Part shown: one piece after another, positions 33,285 to 41,746 of the stretch
Layout: each line of letters starts with the position of its first letter
Position numbering within the stretch: the stretch's first letter is position 1
NCBI GenBank assembly: GCA_934481345.1
Contig: CAKSPF010000005.1
Span: 124,001-188,000 of the forward strand
Source: an uncultured Clostridia bacterium
GTDB taxonomy: Bacteria > Bacillota > Clostridia > UMGS1810
Direction of reading: 5' to 3'
DNA: 64,000 nucleotides
The notes under the pieces: generated by a model
Told to the model about the DNA's origin: nothing
What the model saw: the letters and a program-made list of their open reading frames with translations, nothing else
Database searches by the model: none
Made by a program: the position numbers and the translations under genes

Positions 33285-35480
33285 TCAGCCCATTATCTCA
33301 TCCGGATCATCATATGCGGTTCTGGCGGGAATAACCCAAATCATCTGAGTGCTTTCGTCCCACTCAACGCGGCAATCAAGCGCGTCTGTTATATCGCGAA
33401 GCTTGAAATAATTGTTTCCTTCTATATTATAGCAGGTAGCCTTAATCGGCACGCCGTCGAGCGTTAAAAATGCTGATGATGAAAGTGCAGTCCTTTCGGT
33501 GCCGTCACCCGGTGTTAATTCACCGCCGACCGAGGTATAATCATAAAAGCTTAACATGTCAATAGAATTTGTTGCACCGTCATACTTAATGTCAAAGGTT
33601 TTAATGGTTCCGTCAAGGATTTTTGCAATATCTCTGAGCTTAAAGTAGTTGTTGTCATCTATGTTATACGCAACCGTGTTATATTTACGGCTGTCCAGGC
33701 AAACGGTCTGGGTTTTTGCAACAGAGTTTTTGCTGAATCCGTTTCCGGGATAATATGTAAATGTATCCTGCTGGTCATCCTCATGAACCAGATAGCGAAT
33801 CTCTCCATTATAAAAAATAGTGTAGATTTTTCCCGTTATAATCCACGGGTCTATATCGGCAGGATCTACTCCGGGAATATCCAGCATATCCGCATCGCGG
33901 TCAAAGGAAAATTCCTCAATACCGTATACATTTACCCATTCTCTGTCATGTATTTTATTGATATCACCGTTGTTTGAAAGTACCCATTTGCTGTACTCTG
34001 TCATCTTATCCATATCAGCGTTGATATATCCGTAACGGTAATTTTTCAGCTTTGTAATTCCTTCCGCCGAATAGGTCAGTGCGCCCCATTCGCCCCAAGG
34101 CGTATCTACAGACAGCACGCCGATAGGTGTACCGAGCGCCGCCGTGTCTGCTGCGGACAGGGTTTTTGTGAATTCATCGAGATTGCTTGTCGGAATGTAG
34201 CATACCTTTGAGTTAAACCAGATTTTTGAATTTATTCCGTCATAGTCTTTCTCGATAACATCGATTGCCGCGCCTTTTTTAACCGAACCGGAAACCGAGG
34301 AACCGTCAGAAATATCGCAGTCAACGGCCGCTATTGCTTTGTACTGAGTTGTCGGTTTTTCGGTGTTTGCGCGCTGTGCATTAACATACTTTGCGTCAAC
34401 ATAATAAAGACCTTTTTTATAGTAAATCTTATAATGGCCGTTCTGCGGAGTGGTGTCTACAATCTGAACCGACTGGTTGATTTTAATAACGCCCGATTTT
34501 ACATAATCCGTATTGTCGGGAGTGGTCTTAACCATTAAAAGTCCGGTTGCTTTGCCTACCGCCTCGATTTTCGGAGCGGTTGATACCTGATTGTTAATAT
34601 CTAAAATATAACAGTTTTTTCTCGGCAGAAAATATACAGCCGGTTTCCAGCTTGTGAAAGCAGTACCGTCTTTCTCACCGCACTGTCTGATTGAACCGCG
34701 CGATTCGTCAACGCCGCCCTCGCTCCATACGGCAACCCAATTCTCATTATAGGCAACAACCTCAAATTCACTCGTTGTTGTAGCATAAAACGCTGTGTTA
34801 GCATTTGCTTCAGTTCTGCTCTTTTCAGCAAACGGGGGATCATATCCTATTACTTTGAGCTCATCAAGTCTTTGGGAATGATAGTTAATCGGCGGATTGC
34901 CGGGATAGAACGAAGCTTTTACCGAGCCGATTTTTCCCTCATCGCCTATATGTACAATAGCCATTCCCACAAGCGGCAATGATGCCGGGCGGTCATGTCT
35001 TACCCATTCCGTCGGTACTTTTGCATAAAAATTTCTTTCCTTGCCCTCGGTTGTTTTGCTTCCGCCGTAGATGTAATCGGAAAGAAATGTCATCTCTATT
35101 GCGTGCTGATACTTGTCAGTATCGGAAGACGCCCATTGCTTGTTTAACTCCTTTTCGGCAGTCGCGCCGGCTTCCAGTATCGGTGTTGTTTCCCGAGCCG
35201 TTGTATAAGCAAGGACATATCCGACTCTGCCGTCCGAAAGCTGAATTTTATGGAACTTTCTGTTATCTTCGCCGATTACATAAGGTTCCAAAACCGTCAC
35301 TTTGGTTCCTTTGCCGATCTCAGTTACACCTCCTGAGTAAGTGGGGTTTTGTGTAACATTTACTGTGCCGCCGTATACAACATAGGCGGTATCGCCGGCC
35401 TTTAGATCGGCTGCGGCAGACACATTCACAGAAAGCAGAATCAATGTGCAAAGCACTGCCGCCAAAATTTTCTTCAACAT
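33285..35480 (-). CDS. Secreted protein with SH3-like and copper-amine-oxidase N-terminal-type stalk domains
   Basis: 731 residues behind AAAGGAGGAAT. Cleavable signal peptide (MLKKILAAVLCTLILLSVNVSAAADL, here residues 1-25). An SH3-like domain follows at about residues 30-95 (AYVVYGGTVNVTQ, KGTKVTVLEPYVIG, RVGYVLAYT); a second SH3-like region occurs around residues 315-390 (VKTTPDNTDYVKSGVIKIN, YYVDAKYVN). The C-terminus has two copies of the stalk motif NYFKLRDIAKILDGT and NYFKLRDITDALDCRVEWD, as in copper amine oxidase N-terminal-like domains of Bacillota surface proteins. SH3b domains suggest contact with the cell wall. The middle region was not recognised; no catalytic motif was seen. 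Confidence 0.72.
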   Translation of the reverse strand: MLKKILAAVLCTLILLSVNVSAAADLKAGDTAYVVYGGTVNVTQNPTYSGGVTEIGKGTKVTVLEPYVIGEDNRKFHKIQLSDGRVGYVLAYTTARETTPILEAGATAEKELNKQWASSDTDKYQHAIEMTFLSDYIYGGSKTTEGKERNFYAKVPTEWVRHDRPASLPLVGMAIVHIGDEGKIGSVKASFYPGNPPINYHSQRLDELKVIGYDPPFAEKSRTEANANTAFYATTTSEFEVVAYNENWVAVWSEGGVDESRGSIRQCGEKDGTAFTSWKPAVYFLPRKNCYILDINNQVSTAPKIEAVGKATGLLMVKTTPDNTDYVKSGVIKINQSVQIVDTTPQNGHYKIYYKKGLYYVDAKYVNAQRANTEKPTTQYKAIAAVDCDISDGSSVSGSVKKGAAIDVIEKDYDGINSKIWFNSKVCYIPTSNLDEFTKTLSAADTAALGTPIGVLSVDTPWGEWGALTYSAEGITKLKNYRYGYINADMDKMTEYSKWVLSNNGDINKIHDREWVNVYGIEEFSFDRDADMLDIPGVDPADIDPWIITGKIYTIFYNGEIRYLVHEDDQQDTFTYYPGNGFSKNSVAKTQTVCLDSRKYNTVAYNIDDNNYFKLRDIAKILDGTIKTFDIKYDGATNSIDMLSFYDYTSVGGELTPGDGTERTALSSSAFLTLDGVPIKATCYNIEGNNYFKLRDITDALDCRVEWDESTQMIWVIPARTAYDDPDEIMG

Positions 35481-35536
35481 AATATTCCTCCTTTATATTT
35501 TTTACGTTGATTTATTAAAAATTTCGTATTATAATA

Positions 35537-35565
35537 ATTATATACCATATCAATGCAGTATGCAA
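35537..35565 (-). promoter_or_regulatory. Promoter of the SH3-domain secreted protein gene
   Basis: Minus-strand TTGCAT (35565-35560), 17-bp spacer, perfect TATAAT (35542-35537). Confidence 0.72.
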
Positions 35566-35680
35566 GTGGATTTTGAAAAAAATGAAAAACGTAAATAACC
35601 AGTTTGCTATCGGCGAAGACGCGAAAGCCGAAACAGCAGCACAGATTACCTTTTGCGGAAATTTAGTGCATTTGTGCCTA

Positions 35681-35709
35681 TTGAAAAACAATAATTAATA
35701 TGATACAAT
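35681..35709 (+). promoter_or_regulatory. ychF promoter
   Basis: TTGAAA (35681-35686), 17-bp spacer, TACAAT (35704-35709). Confidence 0.68.
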
Positions 35710-35938
35710 AGTAAAGATTTGAAACATTGGTATTATAAAAAACAGTGTAATTTTGGTGTAGTAAAAAACATTTTGCTATTTGAAGTTATATTTTACAGTG
35801 CGATTGTATAAAATTAATTCATGAAATTATCGCATTTCATCATATCTCCATGTAGTTTAATGTGAAACGGCGCGAAACCGGTATAAACGGTTTTCGCATG
35901 CACCTGAACATAAGTAAAACAAGGAGATGTAAGGAAAA

Positions 35939-37036
35939 ATGAAATTAGGTATAGTTGGTTTGCCCAATGTAGGCAAGAGTACGCTTTTTAATGCTATTAC
36001 ACAGGCAGGAGCAGAATCGGCGAATTATCCGTTCTGCACTATCGAACCGAATGTAGGTATAGTGGCAGTACCGGACGAAAGACTTGACAGCCTGGCAAAG
36101 ATGTACAATCCGCAGAAGATAACTCCTGCAACGGTTGAATTTGTTGACATTGCAGGGCTTGTAAAAGGCGCAAGCAAGGGCGAAGGTCTCGGAAACAAGT
36201 TTTTGTCGCACATTCGCGAGGTTGATGCAATTGTTCATGTAGTACGCTGCTTCGAGGATCCGAACATTGTTCATGTTGACGGCAAAATCGGTCCCGCAAG
36301 AGATATAGAAACTATCAATATGGAACTTATATTTGCCGATATGGAAATGGTCGAAAAGCGCATAGACAAGACCAAAAAGCTGATGAAGGGCGGCGACAAA
36401 AAATATCTTGCCGAGCTTAATATGCTGCAAAAAATTTATGAAACGCTTGAAAACGGCAAACCGGCAAGAAGTCTCGAATACAGCAAAGAAGAAAAAGAGA
36501 TTTTAAAGGAAATATCTTTGCTTACCTTAAAGCCAGTAATATATGCCGCAAATGTAGCCGAAGACGATTTTATAAACGGAATTGACGATAACAAGTTTGT
36601 AGCAGAGCTTTCCGCGATAGCCGAGGCGGAAAATGCCGAGGTACTTCCTATATGTGCAAAAATCGAAGAAGAAATTGCAGAGCTTGACGAAAGCGAAAAA
36701 GGACCTTTCCTTGAAGAACTCGGAATTAAAGAATCCGGTCTGAACAGACTTATCAAAAAGAGTTATCACCTGCTCGGCCTTATAAGCTATCTCACAGCCG
36801 GCGAACCGGAAGTAAGAGCATGGACAATAACAAAAGGCACAAAGGCACCGCAGGCTGCCGGCAAAATACACACGGATTTTGAAAGAGGTTTTATAAGAGC
36901 CGAGGTTGTATCGTTTGACGATTTGATGGCTTGCGGTACATATGCCGCCGCGCGCGAAAAAGGTCTTGTCCGCCTTGAGGGCAAGGAATACGTTATGAAT
37001 GACGGCGATATTGTTTTGTTCCGTTTTAACGTTTAA
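35939..37036 (+). CDS. ychF: Redox-regulated ribosome-binding ATPase YchF
   Basis: 365 residues, the usual length. Obg/HflX-superfamily NTPase with G1 GLPNVGKSTLFNA, G3 VDIAGLVKGASKGEGLGNKFL (DIAGLV) and the ATP-selecting NVAEDD in place of NKxD. The coiled-coil insert and the C-terminal TGS domain (VRAWTITKGTKAPQAAG, then GDIVLFRFNV) are present. The upstream sequence AAGGAGATGTAAGGAAAAATG contains a start-stop pair (ATGTAA at 35927-35932) between two purine-rich sites. Confidence 0.97.
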   Translation: MKLGIVGLPNVGKSTLFNAITQAGAESANYPFCTIEPNVGIVAVPDERLDSLAKMYNPQKITPATVEFVDIAGLVKGASKGEGLGNKFLSHIREVDAIVHVVRCFEDPNIVHVDGKIGPARDIETINMELIFADMEMVEKRIDKTKKLMKGGDKKYLAELNMLQKIYETLENGKPARSLEYSKEEKEILKEISLLTLKPVIYAANVAEDDFINGIDDNKFVAELSAIAEAENAEVLPICAKIEEEIAELDESEKGPFLEELGIKESGLNRLIKKSYHLLGLISYLTAGEPEVRAWTITKGTKAPQAAGKIHTDFERGFIRAEVVSFDDLMACGTYAAAREKGLVRLEGKEYVMNDGDIVLFRFNV

Positions 37037-37166
37037 GACAGATTAACAAACAACGTTTCTTATTGCTAATTTTGCAAACAAAATCATCTTATTGTAAAAC
37101 ACGTTGATTTTGCAAGATACTCAAAGAATATCGTTGATAATTTATTGTAATCGCATTTAATCAAAT

Positions 37167-37195
37167 TTGCATTTAATGTATCAAATGGTTAATAT
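37167..37195 (+). promoter_or_regulatory. groESL promoter
   Basis: TTGCAT (37167-37172), 17-bp spacer, TAATAT (37190-37195), directly upstream of the CIRCE element. Confidence 0.78.
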
Positions 37196-37207
37196 AGGGT
37201 TTAGTGG

Positions 37208-37234
37208 TTAGCACTCAAACATAACGAGTGCTAA
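37208..37234. promoter_or_regulatory. CIRCE element, HrcA operator
   Basis: TTAGCACTC (37208-37216), 9-bp spacer, GAGTGCTAA (37226-37234): an exact match to the consensus. It lies at the transcription start of groES-groEL, which are therefore heat-shock controlled by the HrcA repressor (hrcA not in the window). Confidence 0.98.
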
Positions 37235-37288
37235 CAAAGAAAATTAACATATAAATTCCGTTAAGGATATTTTCAGGAGGTAATAAAA

Positions 37289-37573
37289 ATGACAATCAAA
37301 CCATTAGCAGACAGAGTTGTTATTCAGATGGTTGAAACAGAGGAAACCACAAAAAGCGGAATAGTTCTTCCGGGCAGTGCCAAAGAAAAACCGCAGGTAG
37401 CAAAAATTACGGCTGTAGGCCCCGGCGGTATTGTAGACGGCAAAGAAGTTAAAATGGAAGTAAAAGTCGGCGACAAGGTTCTTATAAGCCAGTATGCCGG
37501 CACGACAGTTAAGCTTGACGGTGTTGAAAACATCATTGTAAGACAGAGCGACATTCTCGCAATAGTTGAATAA
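37289..37573 (+). CDS. groES: Co-chaperonin GroES
   Basis: 94 residues behind AGGAGG. KPLADRVVIQMVE at the start, the mobile loop TTKSGIVLPGSAKEKPQ and the C-terminal VKLDGVENIIVRQSDILAIVE region (motif RQSDILAIVE) are typical. Caps the GroEL chamber. In operon with groEL, 26 bp apart. Confidence 0.98.
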   Translation: MTIKPLADRVVIQMVETEETTKSGIVLPGSAKEKPQVAKITAVGPGGIVDGKEVKMEVKVGDKVLISQYAGTTVKLDGVENIIVRQSDILAIVE

Positions 37574-37599
37574 TCTACCAACAGGAGGTTTAATTAATT

Positions 37600-39243
37600 A
37601 TGGCTAAACAAATATTATTCGGTGAAGAAGCAAGACGCGCTCTTCAGGCTGGTGTGGATCAGCTTGCGGACGCTGTTAAAATTACACTCGGTCCAAAAGG
37701 CAGAAACGTTGTTTTGGATAAAAAATTTGGTTCTCCGCTCATTACCAATGACGGTGTAACAATCGCAAAAGATATTGAGCTTGAAGACGCTTTTGAAAAC
37801 ATGGGCGCACAGCTCGTAAAAGAAGTTGCTACAAAGACAAACGACGTTGCCGGTGACGGTACTACAACCGCTACCCTTCTTGCACAGGCAATTATAAGAG
37901 AAGGTCTTAAAAACGTAGCAGCAGGCGCAAACCCGATGATTGTTAAAAAGGGTATTCAGAAATCCGTAGACGCAGCTGTTAAATATATTCTTGCCAATGC
38001 CAAGAAAGTTGACGGCAAAGACGATATAGCAAAGGTTGCATCTGTTTCCGCAGCAAATGACTACATCGGCAAGCTCATTGCAGACGCTATGGAAAAAGTT
38101 ACTGCCGACGGTGTAATCACTGTTGAAGAGTCCAAAACTGCAGAAACCTACTGTGATGTTGTTGAAGGTATGCAGTTTGACCGCGGATATATCTCTCCGT
38201 ATATGGTAACAGATACCGAAAAAATGGAAGCTGTGCTTGACGACGCATATATCCTTATTACAGATAAAAAAATTTCAAACATACAGGATGTACTCCCTGT
38301 TCTCGAACAAATTGTTCAGCAGGGCAAGAAGCTTTTGATTATTGCTGAAGATATTGAGGGCGAAGCTCTCACAACTCTCGTAGTAAACAAACTCAGAGGA
38401 ACATTCACCTGCGTAGCTGTTAAAGCTCCGGGATTCGGCGACAGAAGAAAAGAAATGCTCAGAGATATTGCTATCCTCACAGGCGGCGAAGTTATCAGCG
38501 ATGAACTCGGCTTTGACTTAAAGGAAACTACTCTTGACATGCTCGGTACCGCAAAACAGGTAAAGGTTCAGAAAGAACTTACTATTATTGTAGACGGCAA
38601 CGGCGACAAGGAAGCTATCAAAGACAGAATCGCAGTAATAAAATCACAGATTGAAGAAACAACAAGCGAATTTGATAAAGAAAAACTCCAGGAAAGACTT
38701 GCTAAGCTTTCCGGCGGTGTTGCAGTAATCAAAGTCGGTGCTGCTACCGAAACAGAAATGAAAGAAATGAAGCTCCGTATCGAGGACGCTCTTGCAGCTA
38801 CAAAGGCAGCCGTTGAAGAAGGTATTGTAGCAGGCGGCGGTACATCATATATCAACGCTCTCCCTTCAGTTGAAGCAGTTCTTGACGAAGTAACCGAGCC
38901 GGATGAAAAGACAGGCGTTAAAATCATCATGAAAGCTCTCGAAGAACCTGTAAGACAGATTGCAAAGAACGCAGGACTTGAAGGCTCCGTAATCGTAGAC
39001 AAAATCAAAACAAGTGACGCAGGTGTTGGATTCAACGCTCTGTGCGAACAATACATGAACATGATAGAAAACGGTATTGTGGACCCTGCAAAGGTTACAA
39101 GAAGTGCTCTGCAAAACGCAGCAAGCGTTGCAAGCATGGTGCTTACAACCGAAAGCATAGTTGCCGACAAGCCGGATCCGAATGCAAACGCAGCTGCAGC
39201 TCCCGGCGGCGCAGGTATGCCCGGCGGAATGGGAATGTATTAA
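37600..39243 (+). CDS. groEL: Chaperonin GroEL
   Basis: 547 residues, with GGAGG about 13 bp before ATG. The ATP site has LGPKGRNVVLDKKFG and GDGTTTATLLAQ, and the family signature AAVEEGIVAGGG is intact. The C-terminus ends in the expected Gly-Gly-Met tail (GGAGMPGGMGMY). ATP-driven folding chamber, heat-shock regulated through CIRCE. Confidence 0.99.
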   Translation: MAKQILFGEEARRALQAGVDQLADAVKITLGPKGRNVVLDKKFGSPLITNDGVTIAKDIELEDAFENMGAQLVKEVATKTNDVAGDGTTTATLLAQAIIREGLKNVAAGANPMIVKKGIQKSVDAAVKYILANAKKVDGKDDIAKVASVSAANDYIGKLIADAMEKVTADGVITVEESKTAETYCDVVEGMQFDRGYISPYMVTDTEKMEAVLDDAYILITDKKISNIQDVLPVLEQIVQQGKKLLIIAEDIEGEALTTLVVNKLRGTFTCVAVKAPGFGDRRKEMLRDIAILTGGEVISDELGFDLKETTLDMLGTAKQVKVQKELTIIVDGNGDKEAIKDRIAVIKSQIEETTSEFDKEKLQERLAKLSGGVAVIKVGAATETEMKEMKLRIEDALAATKAAVEEGIVAGGGTSYINALPSVEAVLDEVTEPDEKTGVKIIMKALEEPVRQIAKNAGLEGSVIVDKIKTSDAGVGFNALCEQYMNMIENGIVDPAKVTRSALQNAASVASMVLTTESIVADKPDPNANAAAAPGGAGMPGGMGMY

Positions 39244-39283
39244 TAAATAAATTCGGTATAACCGAGCCTTACGGCAGATATTT

Positions 39284-39310
39284 GGCTGAACAAACTGATT
39301 TTGTTCAGCC
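39284..39310 (+). terminator. Probable groESL terminator
   Basis: Arms GGCTGAACAA (39284-39293) and TTGTTCAGCC (39301-39310) around 7 bases, followed by ATTTGTTG. The weak U-tract may allow read-through into the MscS gene. Confidence 0.55.
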
Positions 39311-39351
39311 ATTTGTTGTACCGCATATTATATGACAAGGAGGCAAACCGA

Positions 39352-40167
39352 TTGAGCGAAAAAACAATTGAAGCGCTGTTTGAATTTCTGAAAATTACCG
39401 GACTTAAAATAATTGCGGTAATCCTTCTGCTTACCATAGGCTTTAAGCTCATAAAGCTCTTAGTCAGAGGCTTAAAAAACGGCAAAGGATTCTGTCACCT
39501 TGATGAAGGTGTGCAGTCCTTTACACTCGGATTTGTAAGTATCGGGCTAAAAATAATCGTCATAATAACCGCCGCAGGAATACTCGGTCTGCCGATGACA
39601 TCGTTTATTACCGTTCTCGGTTCGGCAGGCATAGCTATAGGTCTTGCTTTGCAGGGAAGCCTTTCAAATATTGCCGGCGGAATAATAATACTGGCATTCA
39701 AGCCTTTTAAAACAGGTGATTTTATAAGCGTATCGGACATCATGGGAACCGTAAAGGAAATCGGGATTTTTTACACAAAACTCAGAACACCGGACAATAA
39801 AACGGTCGTAATGCCGAACGGTACAATATCGGCACAGACGCTGACAAACATTTCCGAAAACAACATCCGCCGTATTGATATGACTTTTACCGCAGGATAT
39901 GAGTGCGACACAAAAAAGGTAAAAAGCGTATTGCTCGAAACTGCGAAAAAACATCCGCTTGTGTTAAATGAACCCGAACCGTTTGCCGGAGTATCTTCTC
40001 ACGGCGAGAATGCCGTTGAATATGTGTTGTGGGCATGGTGCAAATGCGAAGACTATCTTACGGCTCTTTATGACCTTGAAGAATCGGTTAAAGAAGAATT
40101 TGACAAAAACGGAATCAGCATCCCCTACCCTCAGCTTGACGTAAACGTAAAAAACATCAATTCATGA
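39352..40167 (+). CDS. MscS-type mechanosensitive ion channel protein
   Basis: 271 residues from TTG 39352, 8 bp after AAGGAGG. Three hydrophobic segments near the N-terminus: IIAVILLLTIGFKLIKLL; IGLKIIVIITAAGILG; and the pore helix region TVLGSAGIAIGLALQGSLSNIAGGI, with the Gly/Ala packing pattern of MscS TM3. The cytoplasmic beta domain follows with FKTGDFISV and TPDNKTVVMPNGTI. Releases solutes on hypo-osmotic shock. The previous hairpin and an own site suggest independent or attenuated expression. Confidence 0.92.
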   Translation: MSEKTIEALFEFLKITGLKIIAVILLLTIGFKLIKLLVRGLKNGKGFCHLDEGVQSFTLGFVSIGLKIIVIITAAGILGLPMTSFITVLGSAGIAIGLALQGSLSNIAGGIIILAFKPFKTGDFISVSDIMGTVKEIGIFYTKLRTPDNKTVVMPNGTISAQTLTNISENNIRRIDMTFTAGYECDTKKVKSVLLETAKKHPLVLNEPEPFAGVSSHGENAVEYVLWAWCKCEDYLTALYDLEESVKEEFDKNGISIPYPQLDVNVKNINS

Positions 40168-40193
40168 AAAATTATGCGACCGGAGGTGCCGCG

Positions 40194-40658
40194 TTGTTTA
40201 AAAAAATCGTACTTATCATACTGTGCCTGGCATGCATGGCGTCCATAACGTATTTCTCAAGCCAGGACGCACAGGAGTCAACAAAACTCAGCGAAAATGT
40301 TACCGAAAAAATAATTTCGCAGTCAAAGCAATATCAAAAGCTGGACTCCGCCGAACAGAAGAAAGCGGTAAAAAAAGAAAATGACAAAGTGAGAAATCTC
40401 GCGCACTTTTCTTTGTTTTTGGTACTTGGTATTCTCGTATATTCGGCACTTAACGAATTTTTCACGGCGAAAACAATATTGATTGCACTGGCTTTTTGCA
40501 TCTTGTATGCATTGTTTGATGAAACGTATCAAAAACTGCTGAATAACGGCAGAGCCTTTGAATGGGCCGATATTTTAAAAGACAGTCTTGGCTCGGTAAC
40601 CGGCATAGCACTTGTATTTGTCAAAAATCTTGCAGTCAAAAAATTTATATATCGCTAA
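40194..40658 (+). CDS. VanZ family membrane protein
   Basis: 154 residues. TTG 40194 lies 5 bp after GGAGGTG; the ATG at 40164, overlapping the MscS stop, lacks a site. The VanZ pattern is visible: first helix, then SITYFSSQDAQESTKLS, AHFSLFLVLGILVYSAL, and the DETYQKLLNNGRAFEWADILKDSLG block (motif DETYQ and ADILKDSLG). The family name comes from teicoplanin resistance, but most members have no known role. Confidence 0.87.
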   Translation: MFKKIVLIILCLACMASITYFSSQDAQESTKLSENVTEKIISQSKQYQKLDSAEQKKAVKKENDKVRNLAHFSLFLVLGILVYSALNEFFTAKTILIALAFCILYALFDETYQKLLNNGRAFEWADILKDSLGSVTGIALVFVKNLAVKKFIYR

Positions 40659-40666
40659 ACGGTTAT

Positions 40667-40699
40667 AAAAAAAGATGGGGTTTTGCCCCATCTTTTTTT
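40667..40699. terminator. Bidirectional terminator between the VanZ gene and the receiver-SLH gene
   Basis: Perfect arms AAAAAAAGATGGGG (40667-40680) and CCCCATCTTTTTTT (40686-40699) around TTTTG. Confidence 0.93.
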
Positions 40700-40707
40700 G
40701 AGTGATA

Positions 40708-41364
40708 CTATTTATTTAATTCAACTGCGCGGCTGAGCAAAACGGCTGTTTCGGCTCTTGTAACATTACTGTCGGTATAGAGTTTACCGCCGTAGCCAAC
40801 TGCGAGTTTTGAATTAACAGCGTATGCGATATACTTTCTGTTATCGTCTTTTATGGTTTCTCCGTCTGAGAATTTTTGATTTATTACATTTTCATCAACA
40901 GATGAAATATCAGCACCGAGCGCCTTTACAAGTGCGGTTATAATATCTTCGCGCTTTGCCGCCGTGGGCTGCGTATTCGTTTCGTCATAGTTGAACAGTC
41001 TTTTCAGAAGAAGTGAAAGCTGCTCGTATGTAACAGAATCATCTGCACCGAATTTACCGTCGCCGTACTCATATGACTGATATACTTTATCTTCATGGTT
41101 TGTTATAAAAATAATATATGCGTCTTCTTTTCTTTTCTGAATTTGTTCGGCAAGTTCAAATCCGTTTATTTCCGGCATATCAATATCTAAGAAAACTGCA
41201 TCTGCAATTTGTGAATCCCATTTTTTAATCAATTCCCTGCCATTATCAAATATGCATATTTCACAAGTTCTTTTGTTTATAGTAATTTTTTTGATTTCTT
41301 GTTTTATTTTTTGTGCAAAATCAATATTATCATCACATATATAAAATATTAAGTTGTTTTTCAT
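40708..41364 (-). CDS. Chimeric protein: response-regulator receiver domain fused to S-layer-homology repeats
   Basis: 218 residues from ATG 41364 (AAGGAGA 6 bp upstream). Residues 5-98 are a receiver domain of the AgrA/LytTR type: acidic pair Asp11-Asp12 (YICDDN), phospho-acceptor Asp60 (VFLDIDMP), Thr88 (IIFITNH). At residues about 98-100 (SYEY) the sequence changes directly to an SLH unit (YGDGKFGADDSVTYEQLSLL), and a complete second SLH follows (KFSDGETIKDDNRKYIAYAVNSKL, NVTRAETAVLLSRAVEL). No LytTR output domain, signal peptide or membrane segment exists, although SLH domains normally act outside the cell. The receiver part is very AT-rich (11 and 15 G+C in two 60-bp lines) and the SLH part much less so (20 and 32), supporting a recombinational fusion near 41065-41073. 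The frame is intact. Function unknown. Confidence 0.85.
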   Translation of the reverse strand: MKNNLIFYICDDNIDFAQKIKQEIKKITINKRTCEICIFDNGRELIKKWDSQIADAVFLDIDMPEINGFELAEQIQKRKEDAYIIFITNHEDKVYQSYEYGDGKFGADDSVTYEQLSLLLKRLFNYDETNTQPTAAKREDIITALVKALGADISSVDENVINQKFSDGETIKDDNRKYIAYAVNSKLAVGYGGKLYTDSNVTRAETAVLLSRAVELNK

Positions 41365-41426
41365 ATTTGTTCTCCTTGACAATATAAATATTAACTAAAT
41401 CAGTTGCTCATTGAAATTACATATTT

Positions 41427-41455
41427 ATCATATCACATTTTTAACATTTAGTAAA
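41427..41455 (-). promoter_or_regulatory. Promoter of the receiver-SLH chimera
   Basis: Minus-strand TTTACT (41455-41450), 17-bp spacer, TATGAT (41432-41427). Confidence 0.55.
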
Positions 41456-41508
41456 TGGTTTTTGGCGAATTTTGTAAAATAATGTAAAATATTACTTAAT
41501 ATCAAAAA

Positions 41509-41539
41509 AACTCGGAACAAGCAAAGCTTATTCCGAGTT
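41509..41539 (-). terminator. Terminator of tRNA-Gly
   Basis: On the minus strand, immediately after the encoded CCA, AACTCGGAA and TTCCGAGTT (41539-41531 and 41517-41509) pair around a 13-base loop, followed by a run of T. Confidence 0.88.
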
Positions 41540-41614
41540 TGGAGCGGAAGACGAGATTCGAACTCGCGACGTTCACCTTGGCAAGGTGACGCTCTACCAC
41601 TGAGCCACTCCCGC
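41540..41614 (-). tRNA. tRNA-Gly (anticodon GCC)
   Basis: Minus-strand cloverleaf of 75 nt including encoded CCA. Acceptor GCGGGAG pairs with CTTCCGC (one G-U). The D-arm region is GGCTCAGTGGTAGAGC, the anticodon arm TCACCTTGCCAAGGTGA with anticodon GCC, and the T-arm CGCGAGTTCGAATCTCG-like with the invariant TTCGA. Confidence 0.97.
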
Positions 41615-41693
41615 GCACATATATTGTAAACCTGCAACAGTACAAAACATGCACAGTGCAGGATTACTTTAATACTTCATCAACTGCATAAGT

Positions 41694-41722
41694 ATTATAT
41701 CAAAATATATGCTTTTTGTCAA
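41694..41722 (-). promoter_or_regulatory. tRNA-Gly promoter
   Basis: Perfect consensus on the minus strand: TTGACA (41722-41717), 17-bp spacer, TATAAT (41699-41694), about 80 bp before the tRNA. Confidence 0.9.
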
Positions 41723-41746
41723 TACATAAATTCCAAAAAATTTATA

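Larger units (their letters stand above)
35481..35938. other. Divergent intergenic region between the secreted protein gene and ychF
   Basis: 458 bp with a minus-strand promoter (35537-35565), a plus-strand promoter (35681-35709) and a ychF leader of about 220 nt. The leader holds a hairpin GCGAAACCG/CGGTTTTCGC (35872-35897, one bulge) and ATATCTCC (35842-35849), which is complementary to the ychF ribosome-binding site GGAGATGT. Confidence 0.55.
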
